Origin: Eleusine coracana subsp. coracana
Lineage: Eukaryota; Streptophyta; Magnoliopsida; Poales; Poaceae
Assembly (NCBI GenBank): GCA_032690845.1
Contig: CM064433.1
Span: 40,174,658-40,238,657 of the forward strand
Direction: 5' to 3'
DNA length: 64,000 bases
Made by a program: the position numbers and the translations under genes. The notes under the pieces were generated by a model. The model made no database searches and was not told where the DNA came from. It saw nothing but the letters and a program-made list of their open reading frames with translations. Shown piece after piece: positions 22,211-34,600 of this stretch (the stretch's first letter is position 1; each line of letters starts with the position of its first letter).

Positions 22211-24140
22211 GGTAGTTTTTTACGGTGTCCACGACAGTGAAATCGCTGAGGAAGCCGGAAATCCTTCCGCTGTCTACTTTAGACTATGAGCGATAGAGAG
22301 AAAAGAATGTGAGAGCGGGGGCGGCAGGCATGGCCGCGTGGCCTCTCGCGCTGCTGCTTGCTTGCCAGCGCAGCAAGAACGAAGAGAAAATTAGAGAGAA
22401 AAATGAATGAACGAGGACCTGCACGTGCAATGGTAGTGTGATTTGATTCATTTTTTCTATCACTATGAATATTTACTGAAGTTACTTGTTATTATTAAAA
22501 CCAATAATAAACTAATTAGTTACATATCAGATAACATATAGGTTATTCGCAACACAAGTGCTTATTCCTAATACATAGAGCCGTGCACATGAAAAGTAGG
22601 ACAATATAGCCCACAAGTAATTTGATTACAAATGATCATGATTTGACGAAGTACTTTCTGCTCTAATGCATGATCACGGAACCAACTATTGCATGATAAT
22701 TCAACATTACTAAAAGAAAGCAGCCTAACCATACACCGGTACAGGAATAATGGTGACAGATAAATGGGAAGGTTTGTTTCCAATTTGTAGGATTAATTAG
22801 GAATAAACATCAAGGAATTGATTAGCCAATAGTGTAGTGAAAATGTAAATGAAAAGCCAATATTAATTGAGAAGTAACTCGTATTTCATGAACTCTAGCT
22901 AAATTTCTCAATGCAAGCAATCAGCTTTACAATGATAATAACTAAACAAAGTGATGCACAAATAATACTAAAAAAATAATTCACACCTCAATTATAAACA
23001 GAGTGATCCACTGCCTTGTGAGATACAAATATTTTCATGATATACACTACAAAGACTAATATGTCTCTTTACTCAGCTTTAAAGACTAAAAAATTATCAT
23101 GATCTTGTAAGGTTAAATTCATCCATTCTGCACCCAGCTTGGAAAGTATTGCATAATCTTTCTTTCCATAGTTTTCATGCACAACATCATGTGACACTTC
23201 ATGTCCATGTCTCTTTGATCCCTCACCTGCCATATTTACCACTGTTATGATAGAAAATTATCAATTGTCAGCCAAGATAGTTTATAGAATATATGCAGGA
23301 ACAAATCACCTTTTATGATATATGGTACAAGGAGGTGTAAGCTAAGTATCTATGATATGAAATATCACTTGAAATAGTACAAACTTCATAATAACAAAAA
23401 CTATATCAGTTGTACTATTGTGTTTGTGTCCATGCTTATACTACTAATTCAGTTGTAGTATATATGGTAATATAGCCTGTAAGCATCCGCACAATCATAT
23501 GGTGAAGTAGTACATCTGAATGTATTGTACAAAGCTCATTCGTTCTGTGCTTAATAGGAAATAGGAAATAATTTATGTGTCAATGTGAAGCCATAACAAT
23601 TATCTTGTACAGGACTCAACCTTAATTTAAGTCTTTCTTGTTTGGAGCACACACTCACTGAGTGGAGACACCTCTGTCTCTATAACTCTGTATTATCTTT
23701 TCTCTCACCTCCAAAAAGGGCACAAATCAAACAAACTAAGAATTGGTAAACCCAGAAACAAATAAGCAAATCAGAAAGATAGGAATGGAACAAAGAAACA
23801 AATCAGACTTTACCATTTAGGTGCAACAGTACCCTAAAAAAACAATTAGGTGCAGCAGTGGATCATTTTCTCTACACTTACTATACAATTTTGAATTGAT
23901 AAATTCAGGAATCTAAATGTGATTACATCATCAGGTTTAGTATTTATTAAGTAGATATACATTTTTTCCCAAAGAATTTAGTATTTATTAAGTATGTACC
24001 ATGGTTTCAAGACATAAAACTTAGTACTTGGGAAATCGTCATTCACTACTGCTCATTATTCTCAGTTCTTGCATGCATACGATGGTGCACGTGGTTATCT
24101 TTTGATGATCTGATATCGCTCGCTCTTATTTGTGCCCCTA
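22211..24140. other. AT-rich intergenic sequence, nothing recognised
   Basis: No ORF of note, no tRNA and no clear transposon terminus were seen by eye. Confidence 0.5.
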
Positions 24141-24144
24141 CTGC

Positions 24145-24290
24145 ATAAAAAAGAAAGGGACCATTGCGATTTTACCCTTGGTTTGAAGTCCAATTGTGAT
24201 TTTACCCCTAGTTTTTCAACTTTGTGATTGTATCCCTGTGATTTCCAAATGAAGACGAAGTTTACTCCTACTGGGGTAAAATCACAATCA
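24145..24290. repeat. Dispersed repeat related to the foldback element at 29.8-30.7 kb
   Basis: Wording such as CCATTGCGATTTTACCC, AATTGTGATTTTACCCC and GTGATTGTATCCC resembles the arms of the foldback element (AATTATGAATTTACCC). No second arm or target duplication was identified here. Confidence 0.35.
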
Positions 24291-24603
24291 AATAATTTTT
24301 GAAGTTAGACCTAAATTCTAACCCATCATCTGAATTTAAAAATGCCTGCTCTGATCAAGAATAAAAAGCATCAGGGCACAAGAAACCTATGGTGTGTGAC
24401 CCTTTAACAAATAAAAATAACTCACAGGTTAACCAAATGTGTGCAATTCTATTTCTGCAGAGCACCATACAAAAGGCTTCTTGCATTGGATCCTTTTGCA
24501 ATACAAAAGGCACCATGGCACCATGGAGAACTTCTATTGGTTATGCCCACATCTATACAGCAGGAAATGTTGCTAACAAAACATGGAAATGTAGTTGTAT
24601 TAC

Positions 24604-26830
24604 CTGTGAGATTGTGCCCCATTTGTAGGTTGACCTCAACGGGTGCATCATTTTCAGCTGCTATTCATGCTTCTTTGAGCTCATTTGCCACTCCAATTAC
24701 TTCACAACAATCCTGCAAAACAGTGATACGAAAGAAAAAAAACATTAGTTGTCATACTGCCACTCTTACAAGATGCAGTATGAAGATAAGAAGATGACAT
24801 CGCAAGCTCCCGCAGTCTAATGCTCCTTTCTCTTGATGAGGTGACAAATGTAGATATGATGACCAAAATAAGAGAACAAAAGTCACACGCTCACTGCGTG
24901 AGTGCCCAATCATGTGTCTGGCTTCCGAGTGCTAAATAGTGCAAGGACAAAAATTTAACAAACAAGCACGAAACCCCTGTCCACGCTACCGGTGTTGCAG
25001 CCTCCTAATGTTCTTCTCCTTGATGCCCATCGCCTGAAACCACATAAGCAACTTCTTCTGTAACACTTAATACTATAGGTACAAAAACTTGCTTGAATAT
25101 ATAACATTATATACAAATAGAATAATTTTATGCTTCTACTGAACGCTTTAAAATTCAATTTGAGTTCTTCAGTGCCATGGAATAAAAGAAGAAGGAAAAC
25201 AAAATAAATAACCAGAATAGTTCAGAATCACATTAACTTGTCCAAAAATGTGTAGTAACACACGCCAATTATTAAATTATTTTTGAGCATAACAGCTCAA
25301 CCAAAAATTCAACCAATGAGGGATCAGAGCTCTTCAACATCAAAAAGTATCTAAACAAAGTATTATTTAATGACAGCAATCAATAAATTGTCTAATATCC
25401 TCTGGCCTAGTGGAAAGAGCTCAAAAGGCTAACCAGCATCGTGGAGGGGTTGGGGAATGAGCATAGGACCGAGGTTGGGGCCACTGCCGCCTCGTGGAGG
25501 GGTTCCTCGTCAGTTTCGTACGAGTGTGTGTTCTGAATCTAGAATCCCATCCATTCCTAAACAAGACGAAACAAGGGACAAAGAATAGAACACTGAACAC
25601 ACAAACCGTTATCGAAATTGTAGCTTGTGCTAGTTTAAACAAAATCTTCAAATACAGCTCACATATCTCTATCAGTTTATTAGTACTCAATTCGTAAATG
25701 TAACCTGCTTACAGCAGCTCAACAATACAATCCTGACTACTGTGACCCTACCTCCACAACAAAAAATCAATGATGAAGGCGGAACATACCATCAATTGCA
25801 GGAACACTCTTTTGACATTGTTTCATATACAGTTGCCTCTTTGTGATCTGGATGGAGGACCAGTAGCGACATCTCATTTGGACTGCTTTGACCATTCCAT
25901 TGGATATGTCCAAGTACAACAGCCTGAAAATATCAACCAAATGATTGAACCGCAAGCAACCATTATATATGGTTTAACATCATACATACAATCTGAAAAG
26001 GAAAAGCACATAGCAGCGATGGGAAAACAAAAATAATGCATAATCTGGTGATCCAGAATCGTGTTGCAGTCGGATCCTCCCAGAAGCATTTGATCGTCCC
26101 CAACCCAGAAGCCAAAAAGGGGAGTGCTCCGGGTGGGAGTGGCTAAGCTGCCTAGTCGAGATCCACCGCCGCACCCCTCGCAACATATCAAATGAACCAC
26201 AAATCCTCCTTCTTTTGGATCTGTGCCACCAAGGAATGAACAAATCGATCCAAACTGTGGCATATCGACTCAACCAAGGGCAGGACCAGATTCTTCCCCT
26301 TCGTTTCGTCCTCCGCGTCGATACTGGCTGCCTTGGGCGCCGCCTGCGCTTGGGCCTCCATGCCAGCAGCGCATCGTTCGGGGAGCAGGCCAGACAGAGC
26401 CACCGGATTGTAAAGGCTAAACATACCATGGAGAGAGGAAGAAGAGGAGAAAGAGGTGAGCTCAAAGGGTAAGATGAATAAATCAAGGGAGGAGGGGAGG
26501 GTCCGTCGTACCTGGGCCTGGTCGCCACCATCGGAGGCAGGCGCGCTCGAGGACGCCGCCGGCGGAGGTAGCCATGGCTGGAGCAGCCGCCTTCGGCCCT
26601 ACCCGCCTCCATTCGTCACGCCGACGCTGCCTTATGGCGCCCTGCCGCTGCCATCGGTCCTACCCGCCTCGCCGGATCTAGGAGCCGGGAAGGGAGGGAG
26701 CCATCGAGGGGGAGAGTGGAGAGGAGAACAGAGGAGGCGGCGGCACGGTAAGGGAAGAAGAGAGGAATAGGACGTGAATCGCGGGCGGGTAGGGAAGATT
26801 GCTGGTGAGAAAAGTTTTTCAACAATGGAC
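24604..26830 (-). pseudogene. Unidentified spliced gene remnant
   Basis: Several minus-strand segments look like exons. A GC-rich start (about 26583-26512) reads MATSAGGVLERACLRWWRPG and ends at a CAG/GTACG donor. A segment at 26424-26188 encodes AEDETKGKNLVLPLVESICH in one frame. At 25923-25790, between TTTTCAG and a GTATG donor, the reading is AVVLGHIQWNGQSSPNEMSL, LVLHPDHKEATVYETMSKEC. At 24712-24604, between TTTTGCAG and a GTAATA donor, it reads VANELKEA, a TGA, then IAAENDAPVEVNLQMG; the stop is probably a former CGA. I do not recognise the family. The stop codons and loose spacing argue for a decayed gene, but these pieces could be parts of more than one locus. Confidence 0.4.
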
Positions 26831-26839
26831 GGCAGTAAA

Positions 26840-27227
26840 ACGTGGAAAGCGTAATATGTTACGCTCGGTTTAGACAAGGCCCACTAATCAGACCATTATA
26901 TGCTGTTCGCGTAAGAGGGATTAATTAATTGGGTCTGCAATTAGGTAGAAATCAATCACTATTAAGTTAAGGATTAGAATGAACTTAGGTGAGTGGTTTT
27001 AGAGATGATATTTAGTCTTTATAGTATAGATAGAAGATATCGTTTTGTCATAAATAATTGAGTAGTAGAAAATATAATAAAACTATTCCACTCAGACCAT
27101 GGTATTGGTGACGCAGATTAAGCGAGCGCGGCGGAGCGCGGCTGTGTTGCTAGTCCAGTAAAACAAACATGGCAAATGGTATCCCGACTCCTCGATTTCC
27201 CTAACCCACTCTTCATTTCCAGCAAAT
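26840..27227. other. Spacer upstream of the kinase locus
   Basis: AT-rich sequence then a short GC-rich piece. It probably includes the kinase promoter. The homology to the inverted copy at 54.2 kb starts at about 27228. No clear TATA box was chosen. Confidence 0.4.
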
Positions 27228-27249
27228 GGTTTACTGAAGGGAACGGCCG

Positions 27250-28150
27250 AAGTTGCCATGTTTGTTTTCTCCAGAACGCCATTTGCAGCCGCCGCCGTCG
27301 CCCATCCACGCGCGCACGCAGCCGCTGTCGCTGCCGTCGCCCACGCCGCGACAGGCCGCGTCTGGCCAGCATCTGCAAGCGCCGCCACCCCAAGGCCCGC
27401 CAGCGCCGCCGCACAAGGACCCGCCTGCGACGCTGCATCTAGGACCTGTCCAGCTCGAATCCGCCCGCAATCCTGCTGAAATCCGTCGCATCCAGGACCT
27501 GTCCAGCTCCAATCCATCCCCGTTCTGCTCCAAGTCTCCAGGAGTCCAGGTATTGCTTCTGTTTTCCTCCATCCCATCCTCCCTAATGGCGATTCGAATT
27601 ACATTTTACTCCTGCTCTGTTCTGTAATCGTAGGTAGTACCTCTGCTCTGTTTTGTAATCCTAGCTTCTGTCTTCCTCCATCCCGTCCTCCCTCATGGCG
27701 ATTCGAATTACATTTTACTCCTGCTGTGTTCTGTAATCGTAGGTAGTTGTAGTAAGGTAGTACCTCTGCTCTGTTTTGTAATCCTGGCTAGTTACTTAGT
27801 TAGGTATTAGCTCTGTTTCGTAATGGGAAGTTGAATATCGAAGCATTTTACAGAATGTCTACAGCCCAATCGACACCCTGCTTGTTGTTGTTATTGCTTT
27901 CCTAGTGTGTTAGCAGTACCTAAACTTTATTTCACGTCCATGCTCTACTGCTGTGTAAACATCCGTACTCTACGGTGATCCAAAATTCCATTGTTAGTTT
28001 CATGAGCAGTCACTGCCTAGCTCCGAAACGAAATTTTATTGATAACTTCTTAAAAACTTAATTTTAGATTCATCCCACAATCCCATACTGCGATTTTCTC
28101 TTTCTGCTCGCCCTAAACTTCAGTCACCAGTGTCCTTCAGTCCAGCGTAT
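27250..28150 (+). other. Kinase 5' UTR exon and leader intron
   Basis: A GC-rich leader ends at CCAG/GTATTG (27549/27550). The following T-rich stretch, with two tandem copies of a block containing GGCGATTCGAATTACATTTT (about 27585 and 27697), has the look of a leader intron. It ends at one of two CAG sites (28122 or 28138) shortly before the ATG at 28151. The inverted copy keeps the same CCAG/GTATTG donor. Confidence 0.55.
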
Positions 28151-28687
28151 ATGGATAATGAACCTACCAGACATGGAATCCTGGAGAGCATATTGCAACA
28201 TCCGAGTGCCAAGCCTCGCGCTATACCATTACAAGAGTTGAAAGAGGTCACAAACAACTTTTCAGAGGATCGACAACTTGGAAAAGGTGGTTTTGGCATC
28301 GTGTACAAGGTAATAATAACAACAAATAATATATATCCAGAGTAGATTATATTTTTCAAGTATATAAGTTGTGTCGCTAGAGTTATTCTCAAAAAACAAT
28401 CCTATTTAATTTGGTTTCTGAACAGGGACTGCTACCAAATGGGGAAGCTGTTGCTGTGAAGCATCTTATATCGTCACAGTTCCAGTTCAAGGAAAAGCAA
28501 TTCAAACGTGAGCTTGACAATCTAATGAAAGTTCAACACAAAAATATAGTGCGGTTTCTGGGGTATTGTTATGAATCAAGTCGCGAGTACGTGGAGTTCA
28601 AGGCCACACATGTTCTTGCAGAGTCGCTGAAAATGTTGCTTTGCTTCGAGTATGTGCCTAACGGAAGCCTTGATAAGCATATTAATG
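28151..28687 (+). CDS. Kinase exons 1 and 2 (N-lobe)
   Basis: Exon 1 (28151-28309) carries the ATG and glycine loop and ends GTGTACAAG/GTAATA. Exon 2 (28426-28687) starts after AACAG and carries the VAVK lysine, the C-helix Glu and SLDKHIN, ending AATG/GTATGT in phase 1. Exon 3 supplies AT to complete an Asp codon. Both exons are duplicated in inverted orientation at 53689-53173. Confidence 0.88.
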
Positions 28688-31600
28688 GTATGTCACTTTA
28701 CATCTGAACCCACCGCAAAAGGCATATACGAGTTACATATATGTTTTATTTATAGTAGTCCATCAACCCGGTGCTCCAGCACTACTTCTTCTTTATGTTT
28801 TATTTTCTCTGTCCCACAAATTCATGCAAGATGGCATCGTATTTATTATACGTGATAGAATTCAATAGGTAGGTCCTTTCCAATGGTAAAATCAAAATCT
28901 TTTCATTATATCAGTTAAATATGTGGACCAAATCTTGAGATTGTTTTAACTCTTATTAGGTTTCCATTTTGTGTATGACTCATGGCTTCAAAAGTAACTG
29001 TATCTATGAGTCTAAAAAAAGTAACTATATCTATGCATGTCAGAAATCTACAAACCGAGTCTTAAATTGTTCACCAAACTAAAATTTGGAATTGTGATCC
29101 TTACAGCCAGAAACTATTTGAAATTATATATCTCTATCATCTTATCGATTGGAACTAACTAATATGGTTATATAGTTCGTTTCATAAATAGTTAGATAGT
29201 AGTACTGTGTATCCGTCATAATATTATATATGTACTAAAGAAGAATAAATGAGAAATCACTGATTTCACAAAAATGACCGTGTAAACTACATTAGTTGAA
29301 ATGAATTTGAAATTTATATATAAGTACACTGTTAGATGGAGTAATTGAAATGAAGTTGAAATTTACCAGAAAAAGGAGATAAAAACACCTTGATTGGCAC
29401 TTGTAGATACATTATTATTGTACTGTTTAATTAGTTGTTCCTATTGTGAGTCTAGTGGCTAGAGCAAAGAACTCACGGAGCCCACTTGGGCTAGATGAAT
29501 ACACGGAAACTACTAAAACACTGGTTCTTCTTTTTTGTTTTATCGCTCCATTTTTTATCAAATTTGTGACTGGAGAGCCTTACAAATAGTGCAAGCAATC
29601 ATCAGCAAGGCGAATATATTTTTATTTGAACTAAAAGAAAGAATTGAATAGCTATATCATTGATTTGTGCACTGTGACATTTCCTCCATATTTTATATTT
29701 GTATAATGTGTGTAACTTGTTAAATTGTTTGACTTTGACTTATCTCACTACATCATGTTAGAACATTCTTGATAACTACGATGAAAGACGGAGCTATTTC
29801 ATGGTTGTCCTTCTTTTGAACTCCAATTATGAATTTACCCTTGTTTTCTGAACTTTGCATGTTTACCCCTTGTTTCTGAAATCGAAGGTTTCATTTGCCC
29901 CAGGGGCGAAGCCACAGGGGTGCTGCCTGTGCTGCAGCACCCCCTGGATGTCAAAACTCTAGCCTAGTTTCTTGAGTAAATTAGAGAAAGTCCATGTAAA
30001 AAATTCAGTGAGAAATTTAATTAGTTCCACAACAAGAACCAGCACCCCCTGTAGTCTTTCGCTAGCTCCGCCCCTGATTTGCCCCTATTCTGTTACATCA
30101 GATTAACGGTGTTAAATCAGCTGGTAAAAGACATGTATGCCCTTGCACCATTACCCTTACCCTTATTTTCTCAACACTTTCATATGAAATTTGAAGTTCA
30201 ACAAAAAATTATGATTGAAACTTCAAGAGATCTTAGACAGCTTTAGACAAGTAATCACAACCGAATTGTTTATGTTTTGAATTTCACAAAAAATCATTCA
30301 AATGGTAACAAAATGATAACTAATTTTGACAGCATTTTGTTATCGCAATTTAAAAACATAATAACTGAAATTTGAGTAATAATTTCACCTGGAAAGGCAC
30401 CTCGGGCTACGGATTTTGATTTCCCCTGCCACACCCTAGTGTTAGGATACAGAGTTGTTCTTCGTGAATGGCGTGAGGCGTGTGAGACTGAGATAGCAAA
30501 GAAGGGTACTAGGGTCATTTTCTCTTTCATAGCTTATTACCTTATCCTTTTTTAATTCATTTAACTCACCATCCCCTAACGGTGTCAAAACTGGGGGCAA
30601 ACGACCCTTTCAATTAAAAAAAAATGAAGGGCAACCATGCAAACTTACAAAAGGAGGGGTAAATTCATAGTTGAGATTGAAACTAAGGGCAACGGTGCAA
30701 TTCTCCCATAAAGGAAAGATGGACCCCTATCTTATTTCCACTATTACCTAGAGGTGCTATAGAATCCTTACAGCAAAAATTACTCTATGGTATATCCCTA
30801 CTGTCATCTTGATAATTTAATATTTAGATATGCTTTATAGTTTGCACATTTGTAATGGGTTAAACAATTTTTAGAAAATAATTATATACATTTTCTAGTT
30901 TGATTGTTTTTTTTTCATTTTATCATTTATCAGAAACTTAGTCCTTGTTTTTGCCAAGATTGGTATCACCGACCATGTCTCGTGCCACATACATCCACTG
31001 AACGCAAACAACGCCACATTGTTGACGTCGACTTTTCTTTCCTTACACAAGCATCCATGCCATTAAAGTTTTTGTGTGATCATATTCCACACTTATCCGG
31101 GCAGTCTACCTCATAAATCACATCCCCTCTAAAGTCATCATTTTTTTCACACCTCTAGAACATATTCCAGGCTCTAAACCAGAATACAATTTTCTATATG
31201 TCTTTGGTTGTGCGTGCTGGCGGAACTTGCGGCCCTATAATACACGGAAAATATTCTTTCAATCTATGCAATGTGCATTCTTAGGATATAGTGACCATTA
31301 CAAGGGTTATAAATGTCTCGATATTAGTTCGTGTCATATCTACATGTCTCATGATGATCTGTTTGTTGAGCAAGTTTTTCCTTTTGCTTCTCTACATCAT
31401 AATGGAGGCACCCTTGTTTGTCTTGAAATCTCGCTCCGTGAATCCATGTTGCTTCCATTAATTGTTGGTACTTTCTCTATGAACAACCCTCCTAATCTTG
31501 TTGGTGAGCTTGATTCTTTGTAGGTTCTTATAGTGGATGTTGCGGATTCTACTTCTTTAGGTTGCTTTGTTGTGCCTGCATGAGGTATACGGATTCGGTT

Positions 31601-34600
31601 GGCCGCAGATGATCCTAGCCAGGGTCCCGAAGTGCATTCGGCTACACATCTACTTCTAGGATCTACCTTGGATCACGATGCACCTCATCACATGCTATTG
31701 AGGGCAGCAAAAGCGGTTTTGGATGCCTTCTCCGCTCTATCCAGTAGCATGATCATGCCCTCGTCCAACCATCTTCGTGGCTGGGCCCTACATCCGGCTC
31801 ACATTTCTACTCATGCCCACTACGGCCATGACACGTGGTGCTGCGTCCTCTTCACCGTCAGACCATCTCTAGCCGCGGTTTCGGAGCTTGATCCTGTCGG
31901 TCCGTGCTCCGCACCTTGGATCCTTAGTTCTATCAAGATCCGGTGCTGCTGATGGTGCAACAACTCCTCAAGCACTACCACATGCTACTCTTGAAATCTC
32001 TTGCCCGCACAGTCATCTAGAAAATGGCATTCGCCAGCCACTGGTGCACACAGATGGTACGGTCCCATATGGTATGCTTTGTTAATGAACATTCTGATTT
32101 TCGTGCTGCTCTTCTTGATCCCAAGTGGAAGTCTGCCATGGATGATGAGTACTCCACTCTTATGCGCAACAAGACCCGGCATCTCATTTCATCTCCCAAA
32201 GGTGGCAATATCATGGATTGCAAGTAGGTGTTTAAAATTATGAAGAAATCTAGTGGCACGATTGAGCGCTATAAAAGCACGCCTAGTTGCTAAGGCATTT
32301 AAGCAACACTATGGTCCTGACTATGAAGATACGTTCATTCCAGTAGTTAGGAGCAGCTACAATCTGTCTAGTTCTTTCCATTGGTGTCTCTCGTTGGTGG
32401 CATCTTCACCAGCTAGATATTCGTTCTTGCATTGTGTTCTGGAGGAAGACGTGTATATTAATTAACCTCCTGGTTATAAAGATCCATTACATCCTCATCT
32501 TGTTTGCAACGCGCCTATTATTCCCGCCTGAGCTCCAAGCTTCAACTATTAGGTTTTGTTGCTTTCCAACGGTGATGTCACGATGTTTTTGCTCCTCTAT
32601 GCTGATGATACCATTGTTGTAAGTTCTTCAGTCGAGGCTATTGATGATTTTTTGAAGAACTTACATATGGAATTTGCACTCAAAGATCTTAGGGGATATA
32701 AGCTACTTGGTGGGTATGAAAGTTTATAAGGCACACAATGGGATTGTTCTATCATAGACTAAGTACACCAATCGCATGTTGAGCCACATGAGTATGACAC
32801 GGTGTAAGCCAGTTGATACTCCCCTCTCAGTTTCCGAGAAGCTCTCATGTCACTGTGGCATCTCAACAATGATGAGGCTACAAAGTATCGCAACGTTGTG
32901 GTTGCACTACGATACCTCACATTGACTCGACCTGATATCTCCTTCACTGTAAACAATGTATGTCAGTTTCTTCATGGCCCCACTTTAGTACATCTAACGG
33001 CTGTCAAACATATACTACAATATTTTTTAAAAAAAGAACAAGCCCCCTTGGTCTTAAGATTCAGAAGGTGACCCCCTTTTGATGTGCATTGGGCCAGATG
33101 CCTTGATAATCGTCAGTTTATTGGTGGCTTCATAGATTTTCTTTGTTCTAACTTAATCTCCTGGAGTGCTCCAAAATAGGCCACAGTTTCTCGCTCTAGC
33201 ACTAAAGCAGAATACAAGTCTCTTGCCAATGTGACAATTGAAGTCATTTGGGTACAATTTATCCCCCAAGAGCTTATCGCATCCCAAGGCAGCTCTTCTA
33301 TGTTGTGATAATCTTGACGCCAGTTACCTTTCTGCCAATCTAGTCTTCCATGGTCGGGTCAAGCACATCGAGATATATTTTCATTTTGTCTGGGAACGGG
33401 TAGCTGCCAAACTACTAGGTATTCGCTTTATTCCCTCTAAAAATTAACTTGTGGATGGATTCACTATTGTAGGATCTAGGATACCGACTAGAGGGGGGTG
33501 AATAGATGGCTTTAAAAATTAAACAACTTACTAATGCAGAAATAATAAACAAGATAACAAGGGCAAGTAAATAAAGCTAAGCCTATGTTGATAGATAAGA
33601 AGTTTGCAAACCTGGTACGCATCATCATCATCTTTAGTAATGTAAAAGACAATTAATTAAAAAAGAGAGTCTCACAATTTTATCCCATGGTCACGATGAC
33701 TTTCCAATCACCCCTAATCCATATTGATGGATTCAGTCCTTTGGCTTGGTTCTCTATCAAGTGCACACTTCTCCACAAGAGCAACTTGATCTTAAGCCAA
33801 ATCAATCCCTTGAACCTTTCTAAACTTCGATATCATTAGAGTTACCCTTTACCGCTCCGGTGAGGTGAGTACAAGAACCGGACCTCCTTCACAATTTCTT
33901 GAAGGGCTCACGGTTTTCACTCCACCAAGCTGACTAGGAGGCAGCAGCCTCCAAGAGTAACAAGTCGATGATGCTTGCTTGACGAAATCTTAGTGCCATA
34001 ATGCTCAAATCACTCAAGAACAAGCACTAGATTCTCTCACAATAACAATGAACCAATGGAGGCTTGTGTGTGAGTAGAGAAGGCTCAAATATCTCAGGTA
34101 TGCAATGGCAAGGGCCAAGAGAGATCAATTGCACGAGTGGGTGGAGTATATATAGGCATAGCTCCAAAAACTAGCCATTACAAAAGCCTGCACAGCTGGC
34201 AGTCAAACCGTGGTCCTCTAGCGAGCAGACCCACCAGCAGCCAGCAGCCCAACGGCAACTTTGACCAAAGTTTGAATTTTCTTAGGCTCTGGCTGTTAGA
34301 TCGGGAGAACGGGGCGGTCAGACGACCACAAGGGCATTTGGTGGAAAGCATTCTGGACGAGCACGGTCAGACCACCTTGGAGCCGCGGTTAGACCGCTCC
34401 GGCCTGGCGGTCAGACCGTCTTCCTCTGGTGGTCAGGCCGTGTAAGCTTCATGACCATTGGATTTACAAGGTATGAATGTTTTGGTGATAGATGACAACT
34501 ATGAAATTGTGGGTTAATATGTACACGAGTGTTGTCTATGTAGTAACCATCATTAATCTCTACTCTAAATCATATGGATGACGGTTGCCTTGGCGATTGA

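Larger units (their letters stand above)
27228..32455 (+). repeat. Arm A of a large imperfect inverted duplication
   Basis: This arm contains the kinase 5' UTR, exons 1-2, the start of intron 2 and the first half of an intronic copia remnant. The same order is found in reverse complement at 54262-48405. Homology is readable in 27228-29215 against 54262-52700, and in about 30990-32455 against 49905-48405. The stretch between is not shared: arm A has a foldback element there and arm B has a LINE. In arm A the copia continues past 32455, so arm A looks like the source. Confidence 0.85.

Noticed and set aside
25980..26612. 210-codon minus-strand ORF as a single-exon gene
   Set aside because: It is Arg/Pro/Ser-rich low-complexity sequence running through likely splice sites; shorter exon readings in other frames look more protein-like.
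27092..27577. 161-codon minus-strand ORF and overlapping plus ORFs
   Set aside because: They lie in the GC-rich kinase leader, with open frames on both strands; the inverted copy does not preserve any of them as a protein.
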